The notes under the pieces: generated by a model
What the model saw: only the letters and a program-made list of their open reading frames with translations
Databases searched by the model: none
Told to the model about the DNA's origin: nothing
Program-made: the position numbers and the translations under genes
Shown here: in pieces, positions 1 through 8,319 of the stretch
How the letters are laid out: each line of letters starts with the position of its first letter
Position numbering within the stretch: the stretch's first letter is position 1
Assembly (NCBI GenBank): GCA_010032875.1
Contig: RGSB01000006.1
Location: 1 to 36,313, forward strand
Length of the DNA stretch: 36,313 nucleotides
From: Actinomycetota bacterium
GTDB lineage: Bacteria; Actinomycetota; Actinomycetes; Nanopelagicales; Nanopelagicaceae
Reading direction: 5' to 3'

Positions 1-166
1 TCGTCGTAAGAAGGCTGCTGCAAAGAAGGCAGCTCCAAAGCGTCGTCGTAAGAAGGCTGCTGCAAAGAAGGCAGCTCCAAAGCGTCGTCGTAAGAAGGCA
101 GCTGCTAAGAAGGCAGCTCCAAAGCGTCGTCGTAAGAAGGCAGCTGCTGCTACAGCAGCTCCAAAG
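1..166 (+). repeat. 42-bp coding tandem repeat
   Basis: Four consecutive units with a 42-base period: one cut by the window edge (ending at 40), then 41-82, 83-124 and a diverged copy at 125-166. Each encodes the same 14-residue basic unit. The first three are nearly identical at the DNA level, differing at synonymous sites such as GCT/GCA, which suggests recent unit duplication. Copy number could vary between strains or collapse in short-read assembly. Confidence 0.9.
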
Positions 167-202
167 AAGCGCCGCCGTCGTAAGAAGGCAGCAGCAAAGT
201 AA
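1..202 (+). CDS. Histone-like DNA-binding protein, C-terminal tail (partial)
   Basis: Only the 3' end is in the window; the open frame runs from base 2 to a TAA at 200-202. The visible 66 residues are almost entirely Lys, Arg, Ala and Pro, in a repeated RRRKKAAAKKAAPK unit. Such tails occur on actinobacterial HU proteins (HupB type) and on histone H1-like proteins, where they bind DNA by charge. The folded N-terminal domain that would distinguish these lies outside the window, so the exact family is inference. The last repeat is degenerate (AAAATAAPK, then KRRRRKKAAAK and stop). A strong terminator follows 15 bases after the stop, so this is probably the last gene of its transcript. Confidence 0.75.
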   Translation, partial: RRKKAAAKKAAPKRRRKKAAAKKAAPKRRRKKAAAKKAAPKRRRKKAAAATAAPKKRRRRKKAAAK

Positions 203-216
203 GCATTTCGCTTATT

Positions 217-250
217 AAAAAAGCCCGCCACGAAAGTGGCGGGCTTTTTT
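217..250. terminator. Bidirectional intrinsic terminator
   Basis: GCCCGCCAC (223-231), loop GAAA (232-235), GTGGCGGGC (236-244). The stem is flanked by six A on the left and six T on the right, extending the pairing to 15 bp. It lies between the histone-like gene (+) and the marR gene (-), which converge here, and the A/T tails let it act on both strands. Confidence 0.95.
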
Positions 251-264
251 GCTTTCTACAAAAA

Positions 265-744
265 TTAATCTAACTCTTTATCTGAGTTTCTTAACTCATT
301 TCCAACACGTTCAAATATCGCAGCTAGTGCAACTTGATCAGCCTTTGATAAGTGGTCCACAAATCGCGAGCGCACACTGGCCACATGATCAGGGGCCGCG
401 GCCACAATTGCTTTCCACCCCTTAGGTGTCATCACTGCAAAGTAACCACGCTTATCAACAGGGCACGCTTCACGTTTTACCCATCCAGCTTTTTCCATCA
501 CCTTCATGCGATGTGAAAGTCTGGAGCGAGACAACATTGCTTGATCTGCTAACTCGCTCATGCGCATTCTGCGTTCCGGGGCATCACTGAGTTGAGCCAA
601 AATTTCATAATCCGCCATTGATACATCATGGGGTTCGAGGTCTGAATCCAACGCTTCTAGCAATCTGCGGCTAGCAATAATGTATCGACGCCAGGCCTTC
701 ATCTCAGATGGATTGAGCCATTTAGGTGTTGTAGCGTCTGCCAT
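265..744 (-). CDS. MarR-family winged-helix transcriptional regulator
   Basis: 159 residues, the usual MarR length. The wHTH core spans about residues 45-115: a helix with LAQLSDAPERRMRMSELA, a recognition helix SRSRLSHRMKVMEKAGWV, and a wing carrying the family-typical DKRGYFAVMTPKG (D-R-G-T/K pattern). N- and C-terminal helices would form the dimer interface. The gene diverges from the M13 peptidase with 63 bases between the starts, and a perfect inverted repeat sits there, so autoregulation and control of the peptidase are likely (inference). No Shine-Dalgarno precedes the ATG. A TATCAT -10 seven bases upstream suggests a leaderless mRNA. The ligand is unknown. Confidence 0.9.
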   Translation of the reverse strand: MADATTPKWLNPSEMKAWRRYIIASRRLLEALDSDLEPHDVSMADYEILAQLSDAPERRMRMSELADQAMLSRSRLSHRMKVMEKAGWVKREACPVDKRGYFAVMTPKGWKAIVAAAPDHVASVRSRFVDHLSKADQVALAAIFERVGNELRNSDKELD

Positions 745-751
745 ATACGCA

Positions 752-780
752 ATGATACGCGAGAAGTTGAACTTTCAACT
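752..780. promoter_or_regulatory. MarR-like operator and marR -10 element
   Basis: 765-780 reads AGTTGAACTTTCAACT, a perfect inverted repeat with 7-base arms around CT, the size and symmetry expected of a MarR-dimer site. On the minus strand it contains TTGAAA, which could be the -35 of marR; TATCAT (752-757) is the matching -10, with a short 15-base spacer, seven bases before the marR ATG. On the plus strand it lies directly upstream of a TATAAA (785-790) that could serve the peptidase gene. Binding here could therefore block both promoters. Confidence 0.65.
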
Positions 781-807
781 ACTTATAAAACAGCGGGGGC
801 ACACATA

Positions 808-2766
808 ATGACAGCCAAGAGTGGAATCGATCTTTCGCACGTTGATGCATCATTTGCACCCGGCGATGATCTCTATCGCCACCTCAACGGTGGCTGGCTG
901 AAGTCTCATCAAATCCCTGCCGACCGTGCATCTGATGGAGTTGCTTACGCCCTTCACGATGAAGCCGAAGCGCAGGTCCGCGAAATAATCGAAGGTGCGC
1001 ACTTGATTAAAGATGGTGGCGCCGATGCCCAAAAGATTGGCGATCTCTATCGCTCCTTTATGAATACCGAGGCAATTGAAAAACTCGGTACTTCCCCGCT
1101 CTCAGCCGACCTTGCGGCAATCGATGCGGTATCCAGCAAATCAGATTTCATCTCCACGATGTCTCGGCTTGAGATGAAGGGCGTTGGCGGAATCTTCGGT
1201 GCATCTATTTACACAGACGCCATGGATTCAGAGACCAACATAATTTACTTAAGTCAGGGCGGGCTCTCCTTGCCCGATGAGTCGTACTACCGCGAAGAAC
1301 AGTACGCACCGATTCGCGAAGCCTTCCTCGAGCACGTCGTAAAGATGTTTACTTTGGCGGGTATTGCAGTTGGCGCTGAAGCAGCGGCAAGTATTTTGGC
1401 ACTCGAAACATCTATTGCTGCTTGCCACTGGGATCAAGTCCGCGATCGTGATGCGACGCTTACTTATAACAAACATAGCCGCGGCGAATTAGAAAAATTA
1501 GCACCAGCGATTGATTTCCCGTTGTGGCTGACATCCGGTGAAGTTCCTGCAAAAGCATTTGAAAGTGTCATTGTGCGCGAACCAGATTTCTTCTCCGGTG
1601 TCTCTGCGCTTCTAGAAAAATTCGATCGCGATGCATGGGTGCTCTGGCTTAAGTGGCAACTCATCTCTGGTTCTGCCGCATATCTCAATGACGCACTTGT
1701 GCAACAAAACTTTGCGTTCTATGGCACGACTTTGTCCGGAACCCCACAGATTCGCGAGCGCTGGAAGCGCGGCGTTTCATTGGTCGAAGGTTCACTCGGA
1801 GAAGCAGTTGGGCGAATCTATGTTGATCGTCATTTCCCACCAGCTGCTAAAGCTGCAATGAACGAATTGGTAGCAAATCTGATTGAGGCATACCGCATCA
1901 GTATCAGCGAATTGCCATGGATGAGTGAAGCAACAAAGACCAAAGCCTTTGAAAAGCTCAATAAATTCACTCCCAAGATTGGCTATCCAGATAAGTGGCG
2001 AGATTATTCATCGCTTGAAATTTCAGCAGATGATCTCTTTGGAAACCTCGGTCGCATCTCAGCCTTTGCTCGCAATTACGAGTTAGCGAAAATCGGTGCA
2101 CCAGTTGATCGCAGCGAGTGGTACATGACCCCGCAAACAGTTAATGCGTATTACAACCCGGGCATGAATGAGATCGTTTTTCCAGCAGCGATTTTGCAGC
2201 CACCATTTTTTGATTTGGACGCAGACCCTGCGGTTAATTACGGGGGAATCGGCGCCGTCATCGGCCACGAAATCGGCCACGGCTTTGATGACCAGGGTTC
2301 TAAATATGATGGCGATGGAAACATGGTCGATTGGTGGACGCAATCAGATCGCGATGAATTCGAAGTGCGCGCCAATGCACTGATTGCGCAATTCGATGCA
2401 CTCTCGCCAGAAGAAACTCCTGACATCACCGTAAATGGCGCTCTGACAGTGGGAGAAAACATTGGCGACTTAGGTGGCCTGAGCATCGCGTATAAGGCTT
2501 ATTTACTGGCTCTAAAAGGTGTTCCAGCGCCCGTTATCGATGGTTTAACAGGAGAGCAACGCTTCTTCCTGGCATGGGCACAAGCATGGCGCGGAAAAGT
2601 TCGCCCAGAAGAACTCCGTCGCCGCATTGCAACTGATCCGCACTCGCCGTATGAATTTAGATGTAACGCCATCGTGAGAAATATCGATGAGTTCTATACA
2701 GCCTTTGGAGTCAGTGAGAAAAACAAGCTCTGGATGAAAGAGTCAGAGCGCGTTCGTATTTGGTGA
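808..2766 (+). CDS. pepO: M13-family zinc metallopeptidase (neprilysin/PepO type)
   Basis: 652 residues, full length for bacterial M13 endopeptidases, which cut oligopeptides. The zinc site is clear: H487-E-I-G-H491, the third ligand E550 in GENIGDLGG, and D554 behind it. The substrate-binding NAYYNP motif lies upstream, followed by NEIVFPAAILQPPFF, and the C-terminal RIW (ending in W) is typical. No signal peptide or membrane anchor precedes the catalytic region, so a cytoplasmic peptidase is expected, as for lactococcal PepO. It begins after GGGGG about 8 bases before the ATG. It sits beside an oligopeptide ABC importer, so the neighbourhood reads as peptide uptake and hydrolysis. Confidence 0.95.
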   Translation: MTAKSGIDLSHVDASFAPGDDLYRHLNGGWLKSHQIPADRASDGVAYALHDEAEAQVREIIEGAHLIKDGGADAQKIGDLYRSFMNTEAIEKLGTSPLSADLAAIDAVSSKSDFISTMSRLEMKGVGGIFGASIYTDAMDSETNIIYLSQGGLSLPDESYYREEQYAPIREAFLEHVVKMFTLAGIAVGAEAAASILALETSIAACHWDQVRDRDATLTYNKHSRGELEKLAPAIDFPLWLTSGEVPAKAFESVIVREPDFFSGVSALLEKFDRDAWVLWLKWQLISGSAAYLNDALVQQNFAFYGTTLSGTPQIRERWKRGVSLVEGSLGEAVGRIYVDRHFPPAAKAAMNELVANLIEAYRISISELPWMSEATKTKAFEKLNKFTPKIGYPDKWRDYSSLEISADDLFGNLGRISAFARNYELAKIGAPVDRSEWYMTPQTVNAYYNPGMNEIVFPAAILQPPFFDLDADPAVNYGGIGAVIGHEIGHGFDDQGSKYDGDGNMVDWWTQSDRDEFEVRANALIAQFDALSPEETPDITVNGALTVGENIGDLGGLSIAYKAYLLALKGVPAPVIDGLTGEQRFFLAWAQAWRGKVRPEELRRRIATDPHSPYEFRCNAIVRNIDEFYTAFGVSEKNKLWMKESERVRIW

Positions 2767-2768
2767 TT

Positions 2769-2803
2769 ATTCAGGCCGGACTATTCAGGCCGGACTATTC
2801 AGG
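2769..2803. repeat. 14-bp tandem repeat, 2.5 copies
   Basis: ATTCAGGCCGGACT occurs at 2769-2782 and 2783-2796, with a partial copy (ATTCAGG) to 2803. It fills the gap between the converging peptidase and ATPase F genes and holds the TAG stop of the latter (2795-2797). The CCGG words could pair into a small hairpin, but no T-run follows. Its function, if any, is unknown. Confidence 0.85.
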
Positions 2804-3468
2804 GAAGTGACAAGCAACTTGGGTTCCACCGAGTTGTACTAGCTGTGGAACTTCAGTGCGGCACTTGTCCTGGGCCTTCCAGCACCGTGTATTAAATACG
2901 CACCCTGATGGTGGATTTATTGGGCTTGGAAGATCGCCGGACAAAATAATTCGTTCACGTGATTTTTCAGAACGTGGATCTGGTTGTGGCACTGCAGATA
3001 ACAACGCCTTTGTATATGGATGGTGTGATGAGTGATAGAGATCAGCAGTAGGTCCAATCTCCATGACCTTGCCTAGATACATAACTGCAACGCGATCTGA
3101 AATATGTTGAACTACAGATAAATCGTGGGCAATGAAAACAATGCTGATGCCATCTTCGCGCTGTAAATCATCGAGATGATCTGCATCTGCGCGCGCAGTG
3201 ATGTCATTTTGCCGTGCTTAAAGTTGGTGATGTCTTGACCTTCAAAGACGATGCTGCCCGAAGTAGGTTCCGTTAATTTTAGAATTGTGCGACCTGCAGT
3301 TGTCTTGCCACAACCAGATTCGCCCACAAGACCAAGAGTTTCACCGGCGAGTAAATCAAATGAAATTCCGTCAACAGCCTTTACAACAGATTTCTTGCGA
3401 TCTTTAGATTTTTTAACAGGAAAATGCTTAGTCAAGTTAGTGACACTAAGAATGGTTTCTTTACTCAT
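2795..3468 (-). pseudogene. Oligopeptide ABC transporter ATPase (OppF/DppF), internal deletion and frameshift
   Basis: The second ATPase of the peptide importer. From the ATG at 3468 it reads normally for 98 residues: Walker A GESGCGKT (49-56), then up to MQII just before the Q-loop. The frame then runs 20 residues to a stop at 3112. From about 3175 leftwards a different frame resumes true family sequence: [20 protein letters not shown] (H-loop), then [16 protein letters not shown], ending with the four-Cys tail typical of Opp/Dpp ATPases. By comparison with E. coli OppF about 100 residues are missing, including the Q-loop, the LSGGQ signature and Walker B, so no ATPase can be made. The start shares one base with the oppD stop (TAATG), with GGAGGT upstream. 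A real mutation or an assembly defect is possible. Confidence 0.85.
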
Positions 3469-4502
3469 TAGCGCACCTCCTTCATGGCTTCTGCAAAGGA
3501 TGCTTGGCGCTTTGATTCATCGATGTGACAACGAGAAGTGTGCCCAGCCTTTGTGCCCACTAGTGCTGGCATCTGTGTTGCGCATGCGTTGCTGTCGGCA
3601 AACTTGATGTATTCGCAACGTGGTGCAAATGCACATCCTGCAGGCAAGCTAATTAGTGATGGTGGTTGGCCAGGAATCGCCTTAAGACGTTCTGACCCGC
3701 TCTTAGAAATCCGCGGAACCGACTTAAGCAGACCCAATGTGTATGGCTGCATAGGGTTATAGAAAATGTCATCGACGCCACCTTGTTCGACGATGCGACC
3801 CGCGTACATGACATTTACTCTGTCTGAAACTTGAGCGACAACTCCGAGGTCATGAGTGATGAGCAGGATTCCCATGTTGAACTCTTTTTGTAATGATGCG
3901 AGTAGAGTCAAAATCTGTGCTTGCACAGTCACATCAAGTGCAGTCGTAGGTTCGTCAGCAATTAACATCTTCGGCGAATTCATGAGAGCCATTGCGATCA
4001 TTACGCGCTGGCGCATTCCACCTGAGAATTGGTGTGGAAACTCTTTTGCACGTTGAGCAGGTTCTGAGATTCCGACCAGATCAAGCATTTCTACTGCGCG
4101 TGCTGCGGCTTCTTTTTTCTTACCAGGATTGTGAACCACGTACGCCTCAGCTAATTGATCGCCAATTTTGTAATACGGGTGAAGAGCAGACATTGGATCC
4201 TGAAAAATCATTGCAACAGAGCGACCACGCATGCTGCGGATTTCTTCTTCGCTGGCAGAGATAACATCGAGGAATCCCCCATCATGAGCAACGCTGATCG
4301 AACCGCTCATTTCGGCTGTTCCCTTTTTATGTAATCCCATTACAGAAAGACTTGTCACGGTTTTTCCAGATCCTGATTCGCCCACTATGGCAACTGTTTC
4401 TCCTTGAGAAACGGTCAGAGAAACTCCGTCTACAGCACGCACTAAACCATCATCAGTTGGAAAGGCTACGTGCAGATCATTAATTCGCAAGAGCTCTGAC
4501 AT
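3468..4502 (-). CDS. Oligopeptide/dipeptide ABC transporter ATPase (OppD/DppD)
   Basis: 344 residues, intact. Walker A GESGSGKT 41-48, Q-loop Q101, signature SGGMR 160-164, Walker B MLIADEP 179-185, H-loop H217. The C-terminal extension has the Opp/Dpp pattern [16 protein letters not shown] with four cysteines (C290, C296, C307 and one about 20 residues later), a motif reported to hold an Fe-S cluster in homologues. It drives import from the cytoplasmic side and would normally pair with OppF, which is broken in this window. The ATG shares a base with the stop of the permease gene before it, so translation is probably coupled. Confidence 0.95.
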   Translation of the reverse strand: MSELLRINDLHVAFPTDDGLVRAVDGVSLTVSQGETVAIVGESGSGKTVTSLSVMGLHKKGTAEMSGSISVAHDGGFLDVISASEEEIRSMRGRSVAMIFQDPMSALHPYYKIGDQLAEAYVVHNPGKKKEAAARAVEMLDLVGISEPAQRAKEFPHQFSGGMRQRVMIAMALMNSPKMLIADEPTTALDVTVQAQILTLLASLQKEFNMGILLITHDLGVVAQVSDRVNVMYAGRIVEQGGVDDIFYNPMQPYTLGLLKSVPRISKSGSERLKAIPGQPPSLISLPAGCAFAPRCEYIKFADSNACATQMPALVGTKAGHTSRCHIDESKRQASFAEAMKEVR

Positions 4503-5494
4503 TAGATTCGCACCCGCGGATCTAAAACTGCATACAACATGTCAACAATGAGATTCATTACGATAACTACCACTGCAGCCAAAATTGTTGTAGCAAGAAC
4601 AACTGGTAAATCAAATTCAAATACTGATCGAAGAGTAAGGCGACCAAGTCCAGGTAAATTAAAGATTGTTTCAGTAATGATTGCGCCACCAATCAGACCA
4701 GCAAAATCCAAACCTGCCATTGTCACAATGGGCGCAAGTACTGCGCGCAATGTGTGCTTAAAAAGTACGGTACGTTCTTTAACACCTTTTGCGCGTGCCG
4801 TACGAATGTAGTCTTCGCCCAAAGTATCTAAGACGGCCGCGCGTGTAAAACGGGTATATAAAGCAGCGTAAGCAATTGCCAAAGTTATCCACGGCAAAAT
4901 GAAGTACATAAACCATCTGGGTGGGCTATCTAATACAGAGACGTACCCATCTAGTGACATCGGAATAATCTTCCACTTGATTGAAACCCAAATCAGAAGT
5001 GCTAAACCTGTTACGAATGTCGGAAGAGAAGTTCCCAGAAGTACGAATACCGAGCTAGATGTGTCTGGCCATCGATTCTTAAACTTTGCAGCAAGAACAC
5101 CTAGACCTACACCGATTGCCAGCCAAATAATAAGAGCGCCAATAGCTAGATTAATAGTGATTGGAAGCGATTCTTTAATCATGTCAGTAACACATGCATT
5201 TTCATTAAACGAGTAACCAAATGATGGCGCTGGGCAGCTAAAGGCAGCCGATCCACTGCCGTAGGTACGACCAGCGAAAATTCCAGATAAGAAGAGCCAG
5301 TACTGCTCATATATTGGTTTATCAAAACCTAATTTAATTCTGTTGCCTTCGATGATCTGCGGAGTACAACGTTGACCGCATGTCAGAGATGCTGGATCAA
5401 AAGGTAGAAATGAAAAGATTGCGAATACGACTGCCGAGACAACCAAAATAGTCAGAATCGCAAAGAACATGCGCCGACTGATAAATCTCAACAT
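4502..5494 (-). CDS. Peptide ABC transporter permease (DppB/OppB type)
   Basis: 330 residues. The N-terminal helix and following periplasmic stretch (PFDPA...G, then a FDKPIYEQYW segment) are typical of DppB. About six membrane segments follow. The cytoplasmic EAA loop reads EDYIRTARAKGVKERTVLFK, and the C-terminus ends in LDPRVRI as usual. The extracellular loop after helix 1 carries four cysteines, which could form disulfides. AGGAGC lies 7 bases before the ATG, so this start is well supported. It follows the binding-protein gene across a 103-base gap that holds a strong hairpin. Confidence 0.93.
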   Translation of the reverse strand: MLRFISRRMFFAILTILVVSAVVFAIFSFLPFDPASLTCGQRCTPQIIEGNRIKLGFDKPIYEQYWLFLSGIFAGRTYGSGSAAFSCPAPSFGYSFNENACVTDMIKESLPITINLAIGALIIWLAIGVGLGVLAAKFKNRWPDTSSSVFVLLGTSLPTFVTGLALLIWVSIKWKIIPMSLDGYVSVLDSPPRWFMYFILPWITLAIAYAALYTRFTRAAVLDTLGEDYIRTARAKGVKERTVLFKHTLRAVLAPIVTMAGLDFAGLIGGAIITETIFNLPGLGRLTLRSVFEFDLPVVLATTILAAVVVIVMNLIVDMLYAVLDPRVRI

Positions 5495-5532
5495 TTAGTA
5501 GCTCCTGAAAAGTAATAAAGAAATTTCAAGTA

Positions 5533-5568
5533 AGTGCCCCTGAGGAAATTTCTAACCTCAGGGGCACT
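5533..5568 (-). terminator. Intercistronic hairpin after the peptide-binding protein gene
   Basis: Perfect 13-bp stem: AGTGCCCCTGAGG (5533-5545), 10-base loop, CCTCAGGGGCACT (5556-5568). Read on the minus strand it starts 30 bases after the binding-protein stop and is followed by a T-rich but not pure T stretch. It could be a leaky terminator or a 3' stabiliser that makes the binding protein more abundant than the membrane parts, as in other ABC operons. Confidence 0.85.
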
Positions 5569-5597
5569 GTACTTCAACTTATGCGACTAGATGTGGA

Positions 5598-7172
5598 TTA
5601 CTTCTTAACCCAAATCTTGCCGTATGCAGGGTTGCCTTGTGGAACCCAGAAGAAGACGCCACCGAGGCCTGAACCCCAGACTTCTTGAGCCTTACCAAAC
5701 ACTGTTGGCAATACCCAGAAGTTCTTCATAGCTTCTTTATCTAGAGCCTTCCACATTGCTGCCTGCTTCTTACGATCAGTTGTCTTCATTGCGACATTGA
5801 TCTTCTCTTCAAATGCTTTGTAAGCAGGATCTGCATCATTTTGTGACAAGTTAAAGCCACCAAATGAAGCAAAGAGTTCTGGGATAACAGTTGAAGCGTT
5901 AGCCCAGTCAGCACCCCAGCCAGCACCAGTCATATCGCTCTGCTTTGCAGGGTTCATAACTGTTGAGTAATAACCAGATGAGATGATGTTGTACTTAACT
6001 TTGATTCCAGCACGAGCATAAGCTGCTTCGTTAATTGGAATTGTGTCATTAAGTGTTGAAGATTGACGAGCATCAATAACGATGCCATCGACAGTTGCCT
6101 TCTTGTAATCCGCAGGACACTTAGTCTTTGCTATTTCAAGAAGTGCCTTTGCCTTAGGAATATTTCCTTCAGGAATAAAGTCAGGGCTTCCAGGACCAAC
6201 AACCTTCGTTGGCTCGTAATCTGTTGCCACGAGTGGGCTGATTACACCAGTTGCATATGAACCTGCATAAGTAGGTCCACCTGCATAGTCAAGGAGTGCC
6301 TTTGCGTTACGTGCGTAGTACATAGCTGCACGAACTTCGAGACATGGCATCTTCTTTACGTTAAATGCAACGTAGTTTGCATAAGGATCTGAGTTATTCA
6401 TACGACGGTTCTTGTACTCGTCATTATTGAAGAACTTGTCCTTATTTGTTGGAAGTGGACCATCGAAATTGATCGCATTTGGCTGTGAATCTTCAAGAAG
6501 AATCTGATCTTGTACTTCTTCATCTAGACCAAACTTAATGACAACCTGATCTGGATATGGAGTACGGAATGAGTCAGTTGACTTTGACCAGTACTTGTTA
6601 CGTACCAAGAGAAGTTCAGTCTTGTTATTGCGAGCAATCTTGTATGGGCCTGTTGCCTGTGGCTTGAGGTCATACGCATCACCTGTATCAAGCTTTGCCT
6701 GAATTGGTGAAATAGTTCCGTAAGTTGCAAGGTAGTTGAAGTCAGCAACTGACTTATTCAAATTAAATGTAATGGTGCGATTGTCTTTTGAACAAGAAAC
6801 AGCCTTCTTAAATGCTGCTACACCTTCAGGTGTGTTCTTGTATGGACCTGTGTAAATTGAATTTCCATCAGCATCCTTTGGAATATCTAACCAAGAGAGC
6901 AAGTAAGCAGGACCATCAGTAATTACATCTGTTGCGAATACGCGAGATGCACCGTACTGAACGTGCTCACAAGTAATTGGAGTTCCATCTTCAAACTTTG
7001 TACCTGGGCGCAATGTGAACTTCCATGTCTTTGCACTATTGCTAGGAATACCGGTATTTGTTGCTAGGTCAGGAACAAGATTTGCACCTGCTTCACCTGG
7101 AACTGGGTTGTACGCAACGAGTCTAGCGGCAGTAACAACAACGGCACGACGAAGAGCGGACATGCTGCTCAT
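5598..7172 (-). CDS. Peptide-binding protein of ABC importer (SBP family 5), N-terminally truncated
   Basis: 524 residues of family 5 (DppA/OppA/BldKB-like) binding protein. Family hallmarks: NPVPGEAGANLVPDLAT near the N-terminus, FTLRPGTKFEDGTPIT, TGPYKI, and a C-terminal WVLPTVFGKAQEVWGSG. The protein begins MSSMSALRRAVVVTAARLVA, so it has no signal peptide, no lipobox and none of the usual first ~70 residues (the TLTV...DP.R.Y lobe); it enters the family directly at the helix before PVPGEAG. Yet AAAGGA sits at normal distance before the ATG. This suggests a deletion that fused the first few codons to the interior. Without export the product could not serve the transporter. Position between two permease genes is also uncommon. 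Confidence 0.85.
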   Translation of the reverse strand: MSSMSALRRAVVVTAARLVAYNPVPGEAGANLVPDLATNTGIPSNSAKTWKFTLRPGTKFEDGTPITCEHVQYGASRVFATDVITDGPAYLLSWLDIPKDADGNSIYTGPYKNTPEGVAAFKKAVSCSKDNRTITFNLNKSVADFNYLATYGTISPIQAKLDTGDAYDLKPQATGPYKIARNNKTELLLVRNKYWSKSTDSFRTPYPDQVVIKFGLDEEVQDQILLEDSQPNAINFDGPLPTNKDKFFNNDEYKNRRMNNSDPYANYVAFNVKKMPCLEVRAAMYYARNAKALLDYAGGPTYAGSYATGVISPLVATDYEPTKVVGPGSPDFIPEGNIPKAKALLEIAKTKCPADYKKATVDGIVIDARQSSTLNDTIPINEAAYARAGIKVKYNIISSGYYSTVMNPAKQSDMTGAGWGADWANASTVIPELFASFGGFNLSQNDADPAYKAFEEKINVAMKTTDRKKQAAMWKALDKEAMKNFWVLPTVFGKAQEVWGSGLGGVFFWVPQGNPAYGKIWVKK

Positions 7173-7275
7173 TCAGTGGTCCTTTCAGTTGATGGGCGCG
7201 GGCTGCTCCCGAGCGCACAGTCAAGCAGAAAGTGTCCGAATTGTGAATAAGAGGTGAACTACAGGCGGGGTGAAG

Positions 7276-8244
7276 TTAGCGGTCAGCGCGTGGATCTAGA
7301 GCATCACGCAGCGCATCGCCCACTAAGTTAAAGGCCAAGACGACGATGACCAAAGAACCAGCAGTTATCAAGAAAAAGCTCGGCATGACTGTCACATATC
7401 GAGATGCATTGGAAAGCAAGATTCCCCACGTCGATGCAGGTGGTTGAACACCAAGACCTAAGAATGAAAAGACAGCTTCTGCGGCAAGATAACCTGGTAA
7501 TGAAAGTGATGTAACAACAATTACTGGCGCCCATACATTTGGCAATAGCTCTTTGAGAATTACTCGAGAACGTTTAGCGCCCATTGCTTCAGCTGCTGTT
7601 ACGAAATCTCTCTCACGCAAACTCAAAACCTGTGAGCGGATGAGTCGTGAAAATCCTGGCCATCCAAAGAAAGATAAGAAAAAGACTAAAAACAAAACGC
7701 GCGCTGAGTTTCCTTCTGCAATGCCAGTGCTCTCAATACGTTTTACCATTGGCTCGCTAAGGGCCACGATCATAAAGAATGAAGGAAATGCAAGTAAGAA
7801 ATCTGTAAAGCGACCAAGAGTGCTATCAACTCGGCCGCGGAAATATCCACCAATTATTCCCACGAATAACCCAATTGTTAAACTTGTAAAAGTTGTGAGA
7901 ATTGCGACCATAAATGAAATACGTGATCCGTACAAAAGTTGTGCAAGTAAATCCCTACCAGTGCCGGGGATCAGTCCAAGTGGATGGTCAAGGCTGATTC
8001 CACCATTTGGCAGATTAGGAATTCCGCTGGTATCCAAAACATCTAGATTTAAAGTATTTGGATCAATACCTAAAATTTTGCAGACAATTGGGGCGAATAA
8101 AGAGAGTGATAGCAAAGCAATACTCACACCTGCTGCGGTCATCCCAACTTTGTTGCGCTTAAAGCGCATCCATGCAATTTGGCGCGGACTGCGACCCTGA
8201 ATGGAGCCATCGTTTTCGCGGGTTGTTTGGACCGATGTAGTCAT
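7276..8244 (-). CDS. Peptide ABC transporter permease (DppC/OppC type)
   Basis: 322 residues, full length. A cytoplasmic N-terminus with SPRQIAWMRFKRNKVGM leads into helix 1; the family DHPLGLIPGTGRDLLAQLLYG motif region (about 80-100) precedes the five-helix core. EAA loop: RERDFVTAAEAMGAKRSRVI, then FSFLGLGVQPPASTWG. It ends DALRDALDPRADR. It is the first gene of the leftward transporter cluster and lacks a clear Shine-Dalgarno. TAGAGT seven bases upstream of the ATG suggests a leaderless message. It partners DppB to form the membrane channel. Confidence 0.94.
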   Translation of the reverse strand: MTTSVQTTRENDGSIQGRSPRQIAWMRFKRNKVGMTAAGVSIALLSLSLFAPIVCKILGIDPNTLNLDVLDTSGIPNLPNGGISLDHPLGLIPGTGRDLLAQLLYGSRISFMVAILTTFTSLTIGLFVGIIGGYFRGRVDSTLGRFTDFLLAFPSFFMIVALSEPMVKRIESTGIAEGNSARVLFLVFFLSFFGWPGFSRLIRSQVLSLRERDFVTAAEAMGAKRSRVILKELLPNVWAPVIVVTSLSLPGYLAAEAVFSFLGLGVQPPASTWGILLSNASRYVTVMPSFFLITAGSLVIVVLAFNLVGDALRDALDPRADR

Positions 8245-8251
8245 GACTCGT

Positions 8252-8257
8252 ACTCTA
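8252..8257 (-). promoter_or_regulatory. -10 element of dppC-like gene (leaderless)
   Basis: TAGAGT on the minus strand, exactly seven bases before the ATG at 8244, giving a predicted transcript start at or next to the start codon. No convincing -35 is visible. It belongs to the TANNNT-N5-7-ATG pattern seen throughout the window. Confidence 0.5.
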
Positions 8258-8319
8258 TACTTTCTCCCATAAGAGTTACACCTTGCGCATAGAAATATTT
8301 GCGCCCGATGGAGGATTAC

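Noticed and set aside
1-166. Regular repeats that might suggest a CRISPR array
   Set aside because: The repeats are directly adjacent without spacers and encode a basic protein tail in frame.
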